A program made the position numbers and the translations under genes. This document shows, piece by piece, positions 52,424 to 64,000 of a DNA stretch of 64,000 nucleotides (position 1 is the first letter of the stretch; the number at the start of each line of letters is the position of its first letter). Below the pieces are notes generated by a model. It had not been told where the DNA came from. It worked only from the letters and a program-made list of their open reading frames with translations, and did no database searches. Origin of the DNA: Alentia gelatinosa (lineage: Eukaryota; Annelida; Polychaeta; Phyllodocida; Polynoidae). The stretch spans positions 10,251,798 to 10,315,797 of the forward strand of contig OX465583.1 in the NCBI GenBank assembly GCA_950022655.1, written 5' to 3'.

Positions 52424-52886
52424 CAGTAGAAGCCCGCCCAACGGACACCCCGCGTAAGCGGTCACTTTTGCTCGGACCGGAATTCTTTCCCTCTATCATA
52501 TGTTTAATTTAACCCCGCGTAAGCGGTCACCTTGCCTTAGCGGACACCCCGCGTAAGCGAATAGTTATTTTGGTACGCCTAAAATCTCGTGTAAGCGGGC
52601 ACCTCCAACGGACACCCTATCAAAAATAGATTAATCTGTATTTTTTATGAGTGTATCTGAAAATAATTCAAAGTTGAATAACTTCGGATCCAATTAAGAT
52701 ATTGAAAAATGGATTTCAGATCTACCATCCCCTCTGTCTCACCATACATATCGGTATAAAACTCTTGTATATTTGCTGCATATATTTGCCCGGAGGAAAC
52801 GTGAAATCCCCTTGTAAGCGGCGACCCCGCGTTGGCGGGCACTTTGACCCGGAACGGAGCGTGTTCGCTTACGCGGGGTTTTACTG
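52424..52886. mobile_element. 463-bp Tc1/mariner-pogo-like MITE, intact ends
   Basis: TA|CAGTAGAAGCCCGCCCAACG at left and CTTACGCGGGGTTTTACTG|TA at right; GGACACCCCGCGTAAGCGG phrases repeated inside. TA duplication at 52422-52423 and 52887-52888. No transposase. Confidence 0.85.
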
Positions 52887-53219
52887 TATTCCCAGAGCTA
52901 AGAACGCTCACCTATTCTTCGCGGAGTTATTGGTCCTTCATCTAAGAGACCTTACAACGAAAGCTTTAAATATCACTCAGTCTTGGGATAGACACGGTTG
53001 ACTGAATATCTAGTTCATCTCTGAGATTTCTTTTTTACAACTCAGATTCTAATCGATACGTGGCTATAACTGCCGCCCACCTTGAAATCATGATGTCCTT
53101 TCTACCCTCTCCCCTCTCCTTTGAGAGTGTGTTAAATGTAAGGTACTACCAATCATGTTTCCCCATTCCTTCATTATCATCATCATCCATAATACCCACC
53201 TAATACGGAGTCCTATTAT

Positions 53220-53482
53220 CAGGGATATCAGGTGGGTTATGAGAAAAAGAGGAAATATTTTTCTTGTGGAATTTGCTGCCCCAAAGAGACTGAGAGAACA
53301 TGGAAAACACATTTTTATTGGCCATGGAATGGGGCTAGGGTATGCGGGGAGGTTTTAACCACTGTTTCTTTGTGTGAATGAGGCTCAATCTATTCGATCT
53401 TTATTTTACACAAGAATTTTTTTTTTATAAAAACTGAAAGAGAAAACAAGAATCTCCTTAGAGAAGAGGAAATCTCTGCCAT
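53220..53482. mobile_element. CAGGGATGTCAG-family MITE
   Basis: CAGGGATATCAGGTGGGTTA at left; GAGGAAATCTCTGCCAT at a damaged right end; GGAATTTGCTGCCCCAAAGA, TTATTGGCCATGGAATGG and GTTTCTTTGTGTGAATGAGG inside. Confidence 0.78.
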
Positions 53483-53940
53483 ATTAAACGTATAGAGCCG
53501 TTACAGATCGTTACTGAGTAGAATACGGATAGCCGTATTCTCCTGGGAGAATACAGAAAACAAGTCCCTAGCGTGTTTTTTCAAGATAGTGCTAGAACTA
53601 TGTGCAAACATTCTATATTTGTTTCTCTGGTGCGAGGTTCTGGTATGTTTTCTTTTTCCAGTTATTGTTCAGCGTTGGAGTGAGCAAGTGTGGTCTATTG
53701 GATATACAATTGTACATCGCTGGATTGTTCACATGTTCGTACAGAATAGACAAGTTACTTCTATGACTATGTACCTGCTTTTTTTCTGGAATAATAAACG
53801 AAGTTCAACTCTCTTTAAAAAAAAAGGCCCTAGCGTGCAGAGCAGTGCGTGAGAAGATGGGCGGCTATTTTGTCTTTCCTTTGAAAACTAATAGTAGGAA
53901 TGCAGAATAATAAATACAACGTTACCAAGATTGTGATTTG
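53483..53940. other. Intergenic stretch, nothing recognised
   Basis: A short hairpin AATACGGATAGCCGTATT at 53521-53538; the ORF at 53589-53852 has no recognisable features. Confidence 0.45.
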
Positions 53941-54024
53941 CATGGTCGTATTCTCTTTGTAGTTGACACCACGCAATATCCTAAAATTTTATTACGGGTC
54001 AACTACACAAAGAATACAACCATG
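53941..54024. repeat. 84-bp palindrome, 26-bp arms
   Basis: CATGGTCGTATTCTCTTTGT then AGTTGA at left, TCAACTACACAAAGAATACA then ACCATG at right; the middle is AT-rich and unpaired. Ends unlike the composite elements. Confidence 0.8.
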
Positions 54025-54309
54025 CAGATCGGAATCATGGTCATATTGTGTACATGTATACATATATTTTCCATCCTATTTGACTTCAATGGTACCAATG
54101 GTATATGAGATATTCACAATTACGCAAAATCAACATTTGGCAATCAAGTGATGTTAAACTTCCTCATTACTCCTTTACCTGTCTAAACCGGATCCGTTAA
54201 TGTGATATCAGCAGGCGGCCATGTTGATACCTGATCTTTCATTACGGGCACCCTTTCCTATCTCGGCGGGTAATAAGACAGGGAGGCATGGGGCATGTTG
54301 GATAAATTA

Positions 54310-54933
54310 GGCTCGTACACGAAGACCCTTCTCTGTACGTTTAAAGACAAATGCTGGTAGTTGGGTGATTTCTAAATTCTATTGATTTTTGCAAATATCT
54401 CTGGATAATATAACTTTTATATATCTGCAAATAGAATATGCAAAAAGGCATGTCACGGTGCTAACTTCTATGGGAAGGCCATCTCAAGAAGGTAAGTGCT
54501 TAACTATTGGTGTCTATGGGAAACTGCAATATTTTGAGTTTGTTGCTAGATGACACTAATGTTCTATTGCTATCTTCAAATGTTTTTGGATTATGATAGA
54601 TGGGAATATATACAAACGGGAAATGCTTAAAAATACCATATCACCATGCTAATTTCTATGGGAAGGCCATCTGGAAGGTATAATTAAGTGCTTAACTATT
54701 GGTGTCTATGGGAAACTGCAATATTTTTATGAAACCAGATGGCAGCAACAGTGACAAATTAAGTTCTGAGTGTAGACACAGAGGGCACTGCGATACCTAC
54801 CCACATTTGTCTTTAATGAGACCCAGGGACAATGTGGGTCAACTTTATTCAACACTTATGGACGACCTTCTGTGACCTAGGACTGTCTAAATGAACGAGC
54901 TTGAATATCATTGAATGATAACCTTCATACAAT
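54310..54933. repeat. Dispersed repeat with duplicated half, inside GGGGCC-family fragments
   Basis: A fragment TAGGCTCGTACACGAAGACC (54309) and a fragment GACCCAGGGACAATGTGGGT (54821 on) of the GGGGCC-TTTAATAATC element flank a copy of the AAAGACAAATGCTGGTAGTT repeat. Its segment CTATGGGAAGGCCATCT...TTAACTATTGGTGTCTATGG occurs twice (54468 and 54657). Confidence 0.7.
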
Positions 54934-55461
54934 CAGGGATGTCAGCAGCCCTTGAGGAAAATCCCTGAAATTATTGTCTGGGACAACAACACCCCCCCCC
55001 CCCCCCCCCCCCCACCAAGACTACAATGAACAAGCTACCTGGGAACTGGAAAACGTTGAAAACTGTGTGTCCTAGTGAGTAGGACTGGTACTACAGTCTG
55101 TGCTTTCCAAGCAGAGCCTTGCCTTCCATGTCCTATTGATGTTACCAAATATGTGCAGTGGAGATTGTAGTATGAAGCTGGTTCCTGGTGTTATCTATGC
55201 ATTCAAAGTGGTTTGTATGGTAACACTGCAAGGGTTTCAGGGGTTTCAGGGATTTTTATCAATGCAGTATCTATGGGGAGCTTTTCAGGGAAAATCATGG
55301 AAGTAATGATGCACACATTTATAGGGAATTGGGAATATGGGGTTCCTGAAACACTAGGGATTGACATACACAGGTTCTTTTAAAGCTTTCAAATAGTGAG
55401 GACAATATTTCGGTATTTTATAAAAACCCTCATTTCAGGGATTTCCCTGAACTCTGACATC
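54934..55461. mobile_element. 528-bp element with CAGGGATGTCAG ends, diverged interior
   Basis: CAGGGATGTCAGCAGCCCTT at left and GAACTCTGACATC at right; AATCCCTGAAATTATT and ATTTCAGGGATTTCCCTGAA also face each other. Contains a C run of about 22 at 54990-55012 and GGGTTTCAGGGGTTTCAGGG. Possibly a longer relative of the short MITEs. Confidence 0.6.
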
Positions 55462-55854
55462 CACAATAACCAAGTTTCCTTGTACCCTGCACTTTTGTAC
55501 TTCGGATAGCATGATATCGGCGACGACTTTTTTCTTTCATCAAATTTTGTTTCTAAATAAGGTCTTTAAAGAATTGGAACCGACAGACCTGCCATATTTC
55601 AAAAAAAGAAAGACTGAGAACATCATCGCTACGGGCTCAGTTAGTACGTTTTACTTATTACTATTTACCTGAAAATCATCCCAAAATGCCATTTTAATTA
55701 CTTACATGCTAGCAGTCATTCACTTTGGCTCTAGGGCGCGAACATTATTATTACTGCACCCCGAGCATCGGGTAGTATTTCATAGATTCTGGACAACTGG
55801 TATAATGATAGCAAAGACTTAGAAAGAAACTGATGAGTGCTTGGTCTTTGTTCC

Positions 55855-56115
55855 TGTTCCCCATCGAGTTTGGAGCGTGCAGTAATATGAACGAGGCGAT
55901 AGTCGAGTGAATATTCTGAAGCGCTCCAAACGAGATGGTGAACGGGGGGACTCAGACCAAACACAAATATATTTCTGATTTTATCTTAGCCTGGAAATAG
56001 TTGTCTGTTTATTACCCATTGAGTATGAGTTACCATACTTGCAAGCCTGTTGAGTACGAGTTCCTAATGTTAAACCTATGGACGTCTATACCAGGCTATG
56101 ATAAAAGATACAGAG
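55855..56115. mobile_element. Composite element: palindrome plus TIR module
   Basis: Palindrome: CCATCGAGTTTGGAGCGTG at left, CGCTCCAAACGAGATGG at right, apex AACGAGGCGATAGTCGAGTG then AATATT. Module: GATTTTATCTTAGCCTGG at 55979 to CCAGGCTATGATAAAAG ending about 56107, with TAATGTTAAACCTATGG near the right end. Confidence 0.78.
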
Positions 56116-56383
56116 AAGAACCATTCCTATATACCTTTGGCTGTACACTCTATGCTTACACCACGTTCTGGGGGGTGGAGTAACTTATGGGTACTACCCA
56201 AGGTTGCCGTATACTACCCAAGGTTGACATTTAGACCAATCAGATTGTCTCTTACAAAATTCATATGAAAAGCGCAGTGGGGAGTAAAGATAAAGTGTCA
56301 AGTTACTCGATAAGGTTGAATCTGGCTTCAGGTTTGTAGTGGATGAGCAAATAACGCTAATTATTGTTATTAAACCACATTTG

Positions 56384-56580
56384 AAGGTATATAGGAATAG
56401 GGAAACCAAGTACCAGTGAAAGGAAGTCAAAATTACTTGGTAAGGCTTGGAAAAATTACTGCCCGCGGCCAAGGCCTTGGGCAATAATTTTTCCAAGCCT
56501 TACCTCGTAACTTTGACTTCCTTTCACCGGAACATAGTTTCCCTCTATTCTACCAGATATACTCTTCAAGGTCTTCATAA
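56384..56580. repeat. Large palindrome, about 90-bp arms, GGCCAAGGCC centre
   Basis: TGAAAGGAAGTCAAAATTAC, TTGGTAAGGCTTGGAAAAAT then TACTGCCC at left, paired with the right half TAATTTTTCCAAGCCTTACC...TTTGACTTCCTTTCACC. The centre is GGCCAAGGCC. Outer pairing weakens beyond about 56400 and 56545. Confidence 0.85.
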
Positions 56581-57046
56581 GACCTAACTCGGGATTAAGT
56601 CTCAAACTGGGAGAATATAACGATATTATCGTTAGGCTGTTCCCGCTCACTATTCACTACCCATCATTCCAGTGCTGATAAATTTGTGAATGTCAACATG
56701 TGCAGAACTCTGTGAAATTCAGGACAGGGTCTAAACGGGAATAAACACGTGCGTGATACCACGTAATTGGCCACAATGGACTGAGTAAATATAAAAAAAA
56801 GGCCTATTTAATTCCCCCCTGAATGGGAGCATTTCGCCGACCGCATTGGACGTGTGTATAACAGGGGCGCCTGTCAGGGCGGAGCTAAACCGCGGCGCAC
56901 AGATAGGAGCAAGCTAACAGGCAGACAAAGTACTGCCTCAGGACCGTATTGATTAATTAATATAAAATGGATGTCGGCCCTGCCACAGTACTGCGCGCAA
57001 ATGAGTGGAGAGAAAGCCAAACGGACTGGAGAGCCGTCACTACACA
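56581..57046. other. Stretch before the 70-bp satellite
   Basis: No repeat or ORF recognised. Moderately GC-rich around 56830-56900. Confidence 0.45.
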
Positions 57047-59600
57047 GTCACTGAATAGAGGCTGGTGTGAATTTGTGGTTTATGCATGGTATACGGAGTG
57101 GTGGTAACTTCACACAGTTACTGAATAGAGGCTAGTGGGGATATGTGGCTTATGTATGTTGTACGGAGTCATGGTAACTTTACACAGTCACTGAATACAG
57201 GGTGGTGGGAATTTGTGGTTTATGCATGTTATACGGAGTCGTGGTAACTTCACACAGTTACTGAATAGAGGCTAGTGGGAATATGTGGCTTATGTATGTT
57301 GTACCGAGTCATGGTAACTTCACACAGTCACTGAATACAGGGTGGTGTGAATATGTGGTTTATGCATGTTATACGGAGTCGTGGTAACTTCCCACAGTCA
57401 CTGAATAGAGGCTAGTGGGGATATGTGGCTTATGTATGTTGTACCGAGTCATGGTAACTTCACACAGTCACTGAATACAGGGTGGTGTGAATATGTGGTT
57501 TATGCATGTTATACGGAGTCGTGGTAACTTCCCACAGTCACTGAATAGAGGCTAGTGGGGATATGTGGCTTATGTATGTTGTACGGAGTCATGGTATCTT
57601 CACACAGTCACTGAATACAGGGTGGTGGGAATATGTGGTTTATGCATGTTATACGGAGTCGTGGTAACTTCCCGCAGTCACTGAATAGAGGCTGTTAGGA
57701 ATTTGTGGTTTATGTATGTTGTACGGAGTCATGGTAACTTTACACAGTCACTGAATACAGGGTGGTGGGAATTTGTGGTTTATGCATGTTATACGGAGTC
57801 GTGGTAACTTCCCACAGTCACTGAATAGAGGCTAGTGGGAATATGTGGCTTATGTATGTTGTACCGAGTCATGGTAACTTCACACAGTCACTGAATACAG
57901 GGTGGTGGGAATATGTGGTTTATGCATGTTATACGGAGTCGTGGTAACTTCCCACAGTCACTGAATAGAGGCTAGTGGGAATATGTGGCTTATGTATGTT
58001 GTACCGAGTCATGGTAACTTCACACAGTCACTGAATACAGGGTGGTGGGAATTTGTGGTTTATGCATGTTATACGGAGTCGTGGTAACTTCACACAGTTA
58101 CTGAATAGAGGCTAGTGGGGATATGTGGCTTATGTATGTTGTACGGAGTCATGGTAACTTTACACAGTCACTGAATACAGGGTGGTGAGAATTTGTGGTT
58201 TATGCATGTTATACGGAGTCGTGGTAACTTTACACAGTTACTGAATAGAGGCTAGTGGGAATATGTGGTTTATGCATGTTATACGGAGTCGTGGTAACTT
58301 CACACAGTCACTGAATAGAGGCTAGTGGGAATATGTGGCTTATGTATGTTGTACCGAGTCATGGTAACTTTACACAGTCACTGAATACAGGGTGGTGAGA
58401 ATTTGTGGTTTATGCATGTTATACGGAGTCGTGGTAACTTTACACAGTTACTGAATAGAGGCTAGTGGGAATATGTGGTTTATGCATGTTATACGGAGTC
58501 GTGGTAACTTCACACAGTCACTGAATAGAGGCTAGTGGGAATATGTGGCTTATGTATGTTGTACCGAGTCATGGTAACTTCACACAGTCACTGAATACAG
58601 GGTGGTGTGAATATGTGGTTCATGCATGTTATACGGAGTCGTGGTAACTTCCCACAGTCACTGAATAGAGGCTAGTGGGGATATGTGGCTTATGTATGTT
58701 GTACGGAGTCATGGTATCTTCACACAGTCACTGAATACAGGGTGGTGGGAATATGTGGTTTATGCATGTTATACGGAGTCGTGGTAACTTCCCGCAGTCA
58801 CTGAATAGAGGCTGTTAGGAATTTGTGGTTTATGTATGTTGTACGGAGTCATGGTAACTTTACACAGTCACTGAATACAGGGTGGTGGGAATTTGTGGTT
58901 TATGCATGTTATACGGAGTCGTGGTAACTTCCCACAGTCACTGAATAGAGGCTAGTGGGAATATGTGGCTTATGTATGTTGTACCGAGTCATGGTAACTT
59001 CACACAGTCACTGAATACAGGGTGGTGTGAATATGTGGCTTATGCATGTTATACGGAGTCGTGGTGACTTCACACAGTCACTGAATAGCATGTTGTACAG
59101 AGTCATGGTAACTCAGAGCAGTCGCTAAATTGAGGCTGTTGTGAAAAATGTGGTTTATGCATGTTGTACAGTCATGATAATTCCGCACAGTTGCTAAATA
59201 AAGGCTGGTGTGAAAACTGTGGTCTGTGCATCTTGTAGTCATGGTAACTTCACACACTCGCTGGACAGAGGCTGGTGTGAAACTGTGGATAACGCATGTC
59301 GTACAGAGTCGTGGTATTTTCACACAGTCGCTAAATAGAGGCTGGTATGAATATGTGGTTTATGCATATGATACAGAGTTAGGTTAACTTCACACAGTCA
59401 GTTAATAGAGGCTGGTGTGAACTTGTGGTTTATGCATGTTATACAAAATCGTGGTTACTTCACACAGTCACTGAATGGAGGCAGGTGTGAATTTGTGGTT
59501 TATGCATGTTATACAGAGTCATGGTACCTTCACACAGTCGCTCGACAGAGGCTGGTTGGAAGCTGTGGGTTATGCATGGTATATAGTCGTGGTCACGCCT
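57047..59600. repeat. Satellite, 70-bp monomer with 140-bp higher-order unit, about 36 monomers
   Basis: Two monomer types alternate: GAGGCTAGTGGGAATATGTG...GTACCGAGTCATGGTAACTT and CAGGGTGGTGGGAATTTGTG...ATACGGAGTCGTGGTAACTT. A block of about 500 bp at 57410-57910 recurs nearly unchanged 1120 bp (16 monomers) later at 58530-59030, and a smaller block at 58171 recurs 210 bp later. Monomers degenerate towards the right edge (from about 59080). Confidence 0.97.
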
Positions 59601-60201
59601 GTGCACTTTCTATGCCACTTTGGCTTCATCATTTTTGAAAATACAATGCAGCTGGGCATTATTAGCAAATTTAAATAAAATGTAATGATTATATAAAGAT
59701 TTAAATAAAGTTTAGCTTTGGTAGTTAGCTTTGTTAGATATTAAATAGCTCAGTGTTGACTGATGTGATAGGATTATACACAAATTCTTAAATCAGGTAT
59801 TGGAGCTTGGTATTGTCTTTGGATACCCGGGAACCAGTGTTGGGTTGAGGCAGAGATTAGTAAGCACTAGCGCCGCGAAAGATCTGCTGGGAGAGTGAGG
59901 ATGTAAGGCGAGTGGGCGGCTCTGGTGAAGAGGTTAACACTTCCTGGCAAGACAATACCATGTGGCATCCACATGGGCATGGCAGGACAATGCTGTTTTT
60001 TTGTTCCTTTTTTCAAGAAATATCACTATTTACAGGATATATTTGGCTGGGTGCTGGCAGTAATTCTGTAAACTATCAGTGCCAAGTTCAAATGAAGAGT
60101 CATGAAACACTAGTAGTTTTAAATCCGTAAATCTTTGAACAACATAGACCACATAAGCCTGCCATGCAAACGTAACAATTGGTTATGCTGCCCGCCATAG
60201 A
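59601..60201. other. Intergenic stretch after the satellite
   Basis: No repeat family or gene recognised. Confidence 0.45.
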
Positions 60202-60492
60202 CAGGGATGCCAGTGATGCTTCAGAAAAAATTCCCGGAAATATTTACAAATATGTCAACAATCCTTCATCCTAAAAAATGATTTGGCATTAAATATAAAT
60301 ACATGTAAGTATATATATACACCATGTACAGAATTCTGGGGAAAAGCTGAACTTCTCCATTCTCTATATTTTGGTTTCTGAAATCTTTTTTTTTTTTAAA
60401 TAAAAAATACTGAAGCTTTGACAAAGACTAAAACATAGTATTTAGAGTAGAAAAAGGCCAGAAACCCAGAGATTCCCGGAAAACTGGCATCC
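60202..60492. mobile_element. Diverged CAGGGATGYCAG-ended element
   Basis: CAGGGATGCCAGTGATGCTT at left; CCCGGAAAACTGGCATCC at right. The interior differs from the short MITE family but resembles the 54934 element in style (TTCCCGGAAATATT). Contains a T11 run. Confidence 0.55.
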
Positions 60493-60649
60493 TTTCATCG
60501 TGCGTATTGCATAGTGGAATGATGTGCGGCTGTACATAAAGGGTTAATTGTGTAGGCGGGTGCGGCATCCACTCCCGCTGGGACGAGGTGAGTGGGACAA
60601 GTGCTGCTGGCACATGATCAAGGTCATCTCAGTGCCCCGCCTCCACACT

Positions 60650-61905
60650 CCATACCTCACAGTGCATACTGCCGCCCCTCATAGATATACCCATACCTCA
60701 CAGTGCATACTGCTACCCCTCACAGGCATACCCATACCTCACAGTGCATACTTCCACCCCTCATAGACATACCCATACCTCACAGTGCATACTGCCCCCC
60801 CCCCCCCCCCCCTAGACATATACATACCTCACAGTGCAGACTGCCACCCCTCACAGACATATCCATACCTCACAGTGCATACTGCTACCCCTCATAGATA
60901 TACCCATACCTCACAGTGCATACTGCCACCCCTCATAGACATACCCATACCTCACAGTGTATACTGCCACCCCTCATAGACATATCCATACCTCACAGTG
61001 CATACTGCCATCCCACATAGACATATCCATACCTCACAGTGCATACTGCAGCCCCTCACAGACATATCCATACCTCACAGTGCATACTTCCACCCCTCAT
61101 AGACATACCCATACCTCACAGTGCATACTGCAGCCCCTCATAGACATATCCATACCTCACAGTGCATACTGCCGCCCCTCATACACATATCCATACCTCA
61201 CAGTGCATACTGCCGCCCCTCATAGACATATCCGTACCTCACAGTGCATACTGCCACCCTTCATAGACATATCCATACCTCACAGTGCATACTGCCACCC
61301 CTCACAGACATATCCATACCTCACAGTGCATACTGCCACCCCTCATAGACATATCCATACCTCACAGTGCATACTGCCACCCCTCATAGACATACCCATA
61401 CCTCACAGTGCATACTGCCATCCCACATAGACATATCCATACCTCACAGTGCATACTGCAGCCCCTCACAGACATATCCATACCTCACAGTGCATACTGC
61501 CACCCCTCATAGACATATCCATACCTCACAGTGCATACTGCCACCCCTCATAGACATATCCATACCTCACAGTGCATACTGCCCCCTCATAGACATATCC
61601 ATACCTTACAGTGCATACTGCCACCCCTCATAGACATACCCATACCTCACAGTGCATACTGCCGCCCCTCATAGACATATCCATACCTCACAGTGCATAC
61701 TGCCCCCTCATAGACATATCCATACCTCACAGTGCATACTGCAGCCCCTCATAGACATATCCATACCTCACAGTGCATACTGACACCCCTCATAGACATA
61801 TCCATACCTCACAGTGCATACTGCCACCCCTCATAGACATATCCATACCTCACAGTGCATACTGCCGCCCCTCATAGACATATCCATACCTCACAGTGCA
61901 GACTA
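60650..61905. repeat. Minisatellite, 41-bp unit, about 30 copies
   Basis: Unit CATACCTCACAGTGCATACT then GCCACCCCTCATAGACATATC, with ACCC, GCAGCCCC and TTCCACCCC variants, and one unit in which the C-run has grown to about 18 (60794-60811). ORFs up to 157 codons are artefacts. Confidence 0.96.
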
Positions 61906-62247
61906 TCCCCCTCCCCCAAGACAAATGCATTGTGGTACTTGGAATATCACGAAATGAGTAACAGTTGAGAACAATTTGACATCTTTACTATTTTTCATCT
62001 GAAATTAGCACGAATGTTATAATGTAGAGCCCATGAGCCCTTTCTACCTGTAATCGCACTTAGAGGAGGAGGAGGGGTACTATTTTACTTTGTATAGATC
62101 TGGACAACTGAGCTTGGATCTCAAAGGTTAAGTAGGGTACGATACCACAGGAGACAACGCGATAAACAGGCTTCCGGGAATTTAAGAGTGAAGAAACCGC
62201 CATTTGGAAGGTGTATATCATGGTAGTTTCACCACTGTCACGTTAAC
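61906..62247. other. Intergenic stretch, nothing recognised
   Basis: No structure seen beyond a short GGAGGAGGAGGGG patch at 62065. Confidence 0.45.
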
Positions 62248-62444
62248 AACATAGAGAAACTGAGAAAACATGAAAGTCACATCGTTGTTGGTCATGGAAT
62301 GGGGCTGGAGAGATTTTAACCACTTTTATTGTGAATGAGGCCGAATTTATTCTCCTTAAGTTATACACACGAAAAAAAAAGAAAGATTATAAAATGAAAA
62401 CAAAAAGAAGGATATCCTTGGAAACAGGAAAACTGCCATCTCTG
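62248..62444. mobile_element. CAGGGATGTCAG-family MITE, left end missing
   Basis: AACATAGAGAAACTGAGAAA, GTTGGTCATGGAATGGGGCT, AAGGATATCCTTGG and AGGAAAACTGCCATCTCTG. Confidence 0.75.
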
Positions 62445-62554
62445 TAAATAGGCTACAGTTCAGATCAACAAGTTTATCACAAGAACTACGTAATTGGGCT
62501 TGGTAGTAACAGGGAAATGTATACTAATCTATCATGTAACTAGACTACATAAAT

Positions 62555-62614
62555 ATATATATAGTAATGACAATATATATAGATATATACATGTATATTA
62601 CATGTATACATTAG

Positions 62615-62647
<33 letters not shown>

Positions 62648-62665
62648 CGTAAATACATATATATC
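62555..62665. repeat. TA-rich microsatellite patch
   Basis: Interrupted (TA)n with ATACATGTATATTACATGTA (about 62587-62606), itself inverted. Confidence 0.85.
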
Positions 62666-62914
62666 ATGACAAGGCCGAGCGATGGCGTGATTATAATTGC
62701 ACAATTCAACCAAGTAATTCTAATGAAGTCCTGTAATTGCACACATGTGTGACAGTTCGATGAATACTCTCACTTGATAAATGCGTGGCGAATGTGCTGT
62801 GCTGGGGCGGCCACGCGAGTATTGTATTGACGATGAGGCTGGGCCTGACAGTGGGCGTATGTCTAGCGGGGGGTGTGTGTGAGCGTGTGTCTGCCAGCTG
62901 TACCCGGCATCAAT

Positions 62915-64000
62915 AATACCAGTGTGTGCCTACATGTAGGCCAATAAGCATTTCTACCCCACCTCTCAGCATCCGTATTCAGTATCAGTAATATTAGTGT
63001 GTGCCTGCATGTAGGCCAATAAGCATTTCTACACCACCTCTCAGTATCTGTTTTCAGTATCAGTAATATTAGTGTGTGCCTACATGTAGGCCAATAAGCA
63101 TTTCTACCCCACCTCTCAGCATCTGTATTCAGTATCAGTAATATTAGTGTGTGCCTTCATGTAGGCCAATAAGCATTTCTACCCCACCTCTCAGTATCTG
63201 TATTCAGTATCAGTAATATTAGTGTGAGCCTGCATGTAGGCCAATAAGCATTTCTACCCCACCTCTCAGTATCTGTATTCAGTATCAGTAATACCAGTGT
63301 GTGCCTACATGTAGGCCAATTAGCATTTCTACCCCACCTCTCAGTATCTGTATTCAGTATCAGTAATATTAGTGTGTGCCTACATGTAGGCCAATAAGCA
63401 TTTCTACCCCACCTCTCAGTATCTGTATTCTGTATCAGTAATATTAGTGTGTGCCTACATGTAGGCCAATAAGCATTTCTACCCCACCTCTCAGTATCTG
63501 TATTCAGTATCAGTAATACCAGTGTGTGCCTACATGTAGGCCAATAAGCATTTCTACCCCACCTCTCAGCATCTGTATTCTGTATCAGTAATATTAGTGT
63601 GTGCCTACATGTAGGCCAATAAGCATTTCTACCCCACCTCTCAGTATCTGTATTCAGTATCAGTAATATTAGTGTGTGCCTACATGTAGGCCAATAAGCA
63701 TTATTGATAATACCAGTGTGTGCCTGCATGTAGGCTAATAAGCATTTCTACCCCACCTCACAGTATCCATATTCAGTATCAGTAATATTAGTGTGTGCCT
63801 ACATGTAGGCCAATAAGCATTTCTACCCCACCTCTCAGTATCTGTATTCAGTATCAGTAATATTAGTGTGTGCCTGCATGTAGGCCAATAAGCATTTCTA
63901 CCCCACCTCTCAGTATCTGTATTCTGCATCAATAATACCAGTGTGTGCCTACATGTAGGCCAATAAGCATTTCTATCCCACCTCTCAGCATCCGTATTCT
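62915..64000. repeat. Satellite, 75-bp unit, about 14 copies, runs off the window
   Basis: Unit CAGTATCAGTAATATTAGTG, TGTGCCTACATGTAGGCCAA, TAAGCATTTCTACCCCACCT, then CTCAGTATCTGTATT. Each unit carries a perfect 14-bp palindrome GCCTACATGTAGGC. The 75-bp length is divisible by three, so the minus strand stays open (190 codons, 63157-63729; NAYWPTCRHTLILLI repeats). One unit near 63700 is internally deleted. Confidence 0.96.

Overview
This is repeat-rich, non-coding-looking nuclear DNA from a eukaryote, most likely a marine invertebrate. A lophotrochozoan such as a mollusc is my best guess, from the style of the tRNA-headed SINE with a GTTTAACGTCC tail and the many short inverted-repeat elements; the species is not determined. 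There are no operons, no long ORFs outside tandem arrays, no rRNA and no functional tRNA gene. Every ORF above about 120 codons that I inspected, except one of about 150 codons at 32.9-33.3 kb with no recognisable features, runs through a minisatellite, a TA run or low-complexity GC-rich DNA.

Layout. At 0-12 kb: dispersed elements, SINE copies and the first composite 'terminal-inverted-repeat module plus palindrome' elements. At 13-18 kb: a dense block of minisatellites, including a telomere-like TTAGGG-variant array, with one candidate coding exon on the minus strand at 16.7 kb. At 18-24 kb: MITE-like elements, a 71-bp minisatellite and a pair of back-to-back hAT-like non-autonomous elements with target-site duplications. 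At 25-35 kb: more dispersed families, a 39-bp and a 35-bp minisatellite, nested insertions. At 35.8-36.2 kb: a near-perfect 142-bp-arm palindrome around a (TA)n core. At 37-40 kb: a polypurine array, a 227-bp tandem repeat and a 46-bp minisatellite. At 40-44 kb: composite elements, a GC-rich candidate exon (41.8-42.0 kb, minus) and a possible TATA-less promoter (43.0 kb). At 45-57 kb: further composites, SINEs, a 15-bp alternating purine/pyrimidine array and a hammerhead-ribozyme-like motif at 52.1 kb. At 57-64 kb: three large satellites of 70, 41 and 75 bp; the last runs off the window.

Tandem arrays make up roughly 13 kb, about a fifth of the window. The main signal is a recurrent element architecture, seen about a dozen times: a 150-250 bp module with inverted ends related to GATTTTATCCTACCCC or TTTATTATCCACC, lying against a 110-155 bp palindrome. 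The palindromes differ in arm sequence but share an apex close to CTCGGCTTCGCCTCG. Several minisatellites are expansions of a segment that occurs once in a dispersed element elsewhere in the window, so the arrays appear to be seeded by mobile elements. Family names used here (composite, CAGGGATGTCAG, GGGGCC-TTTAATAATC and so on) are descriptive labels from this window, not database names.
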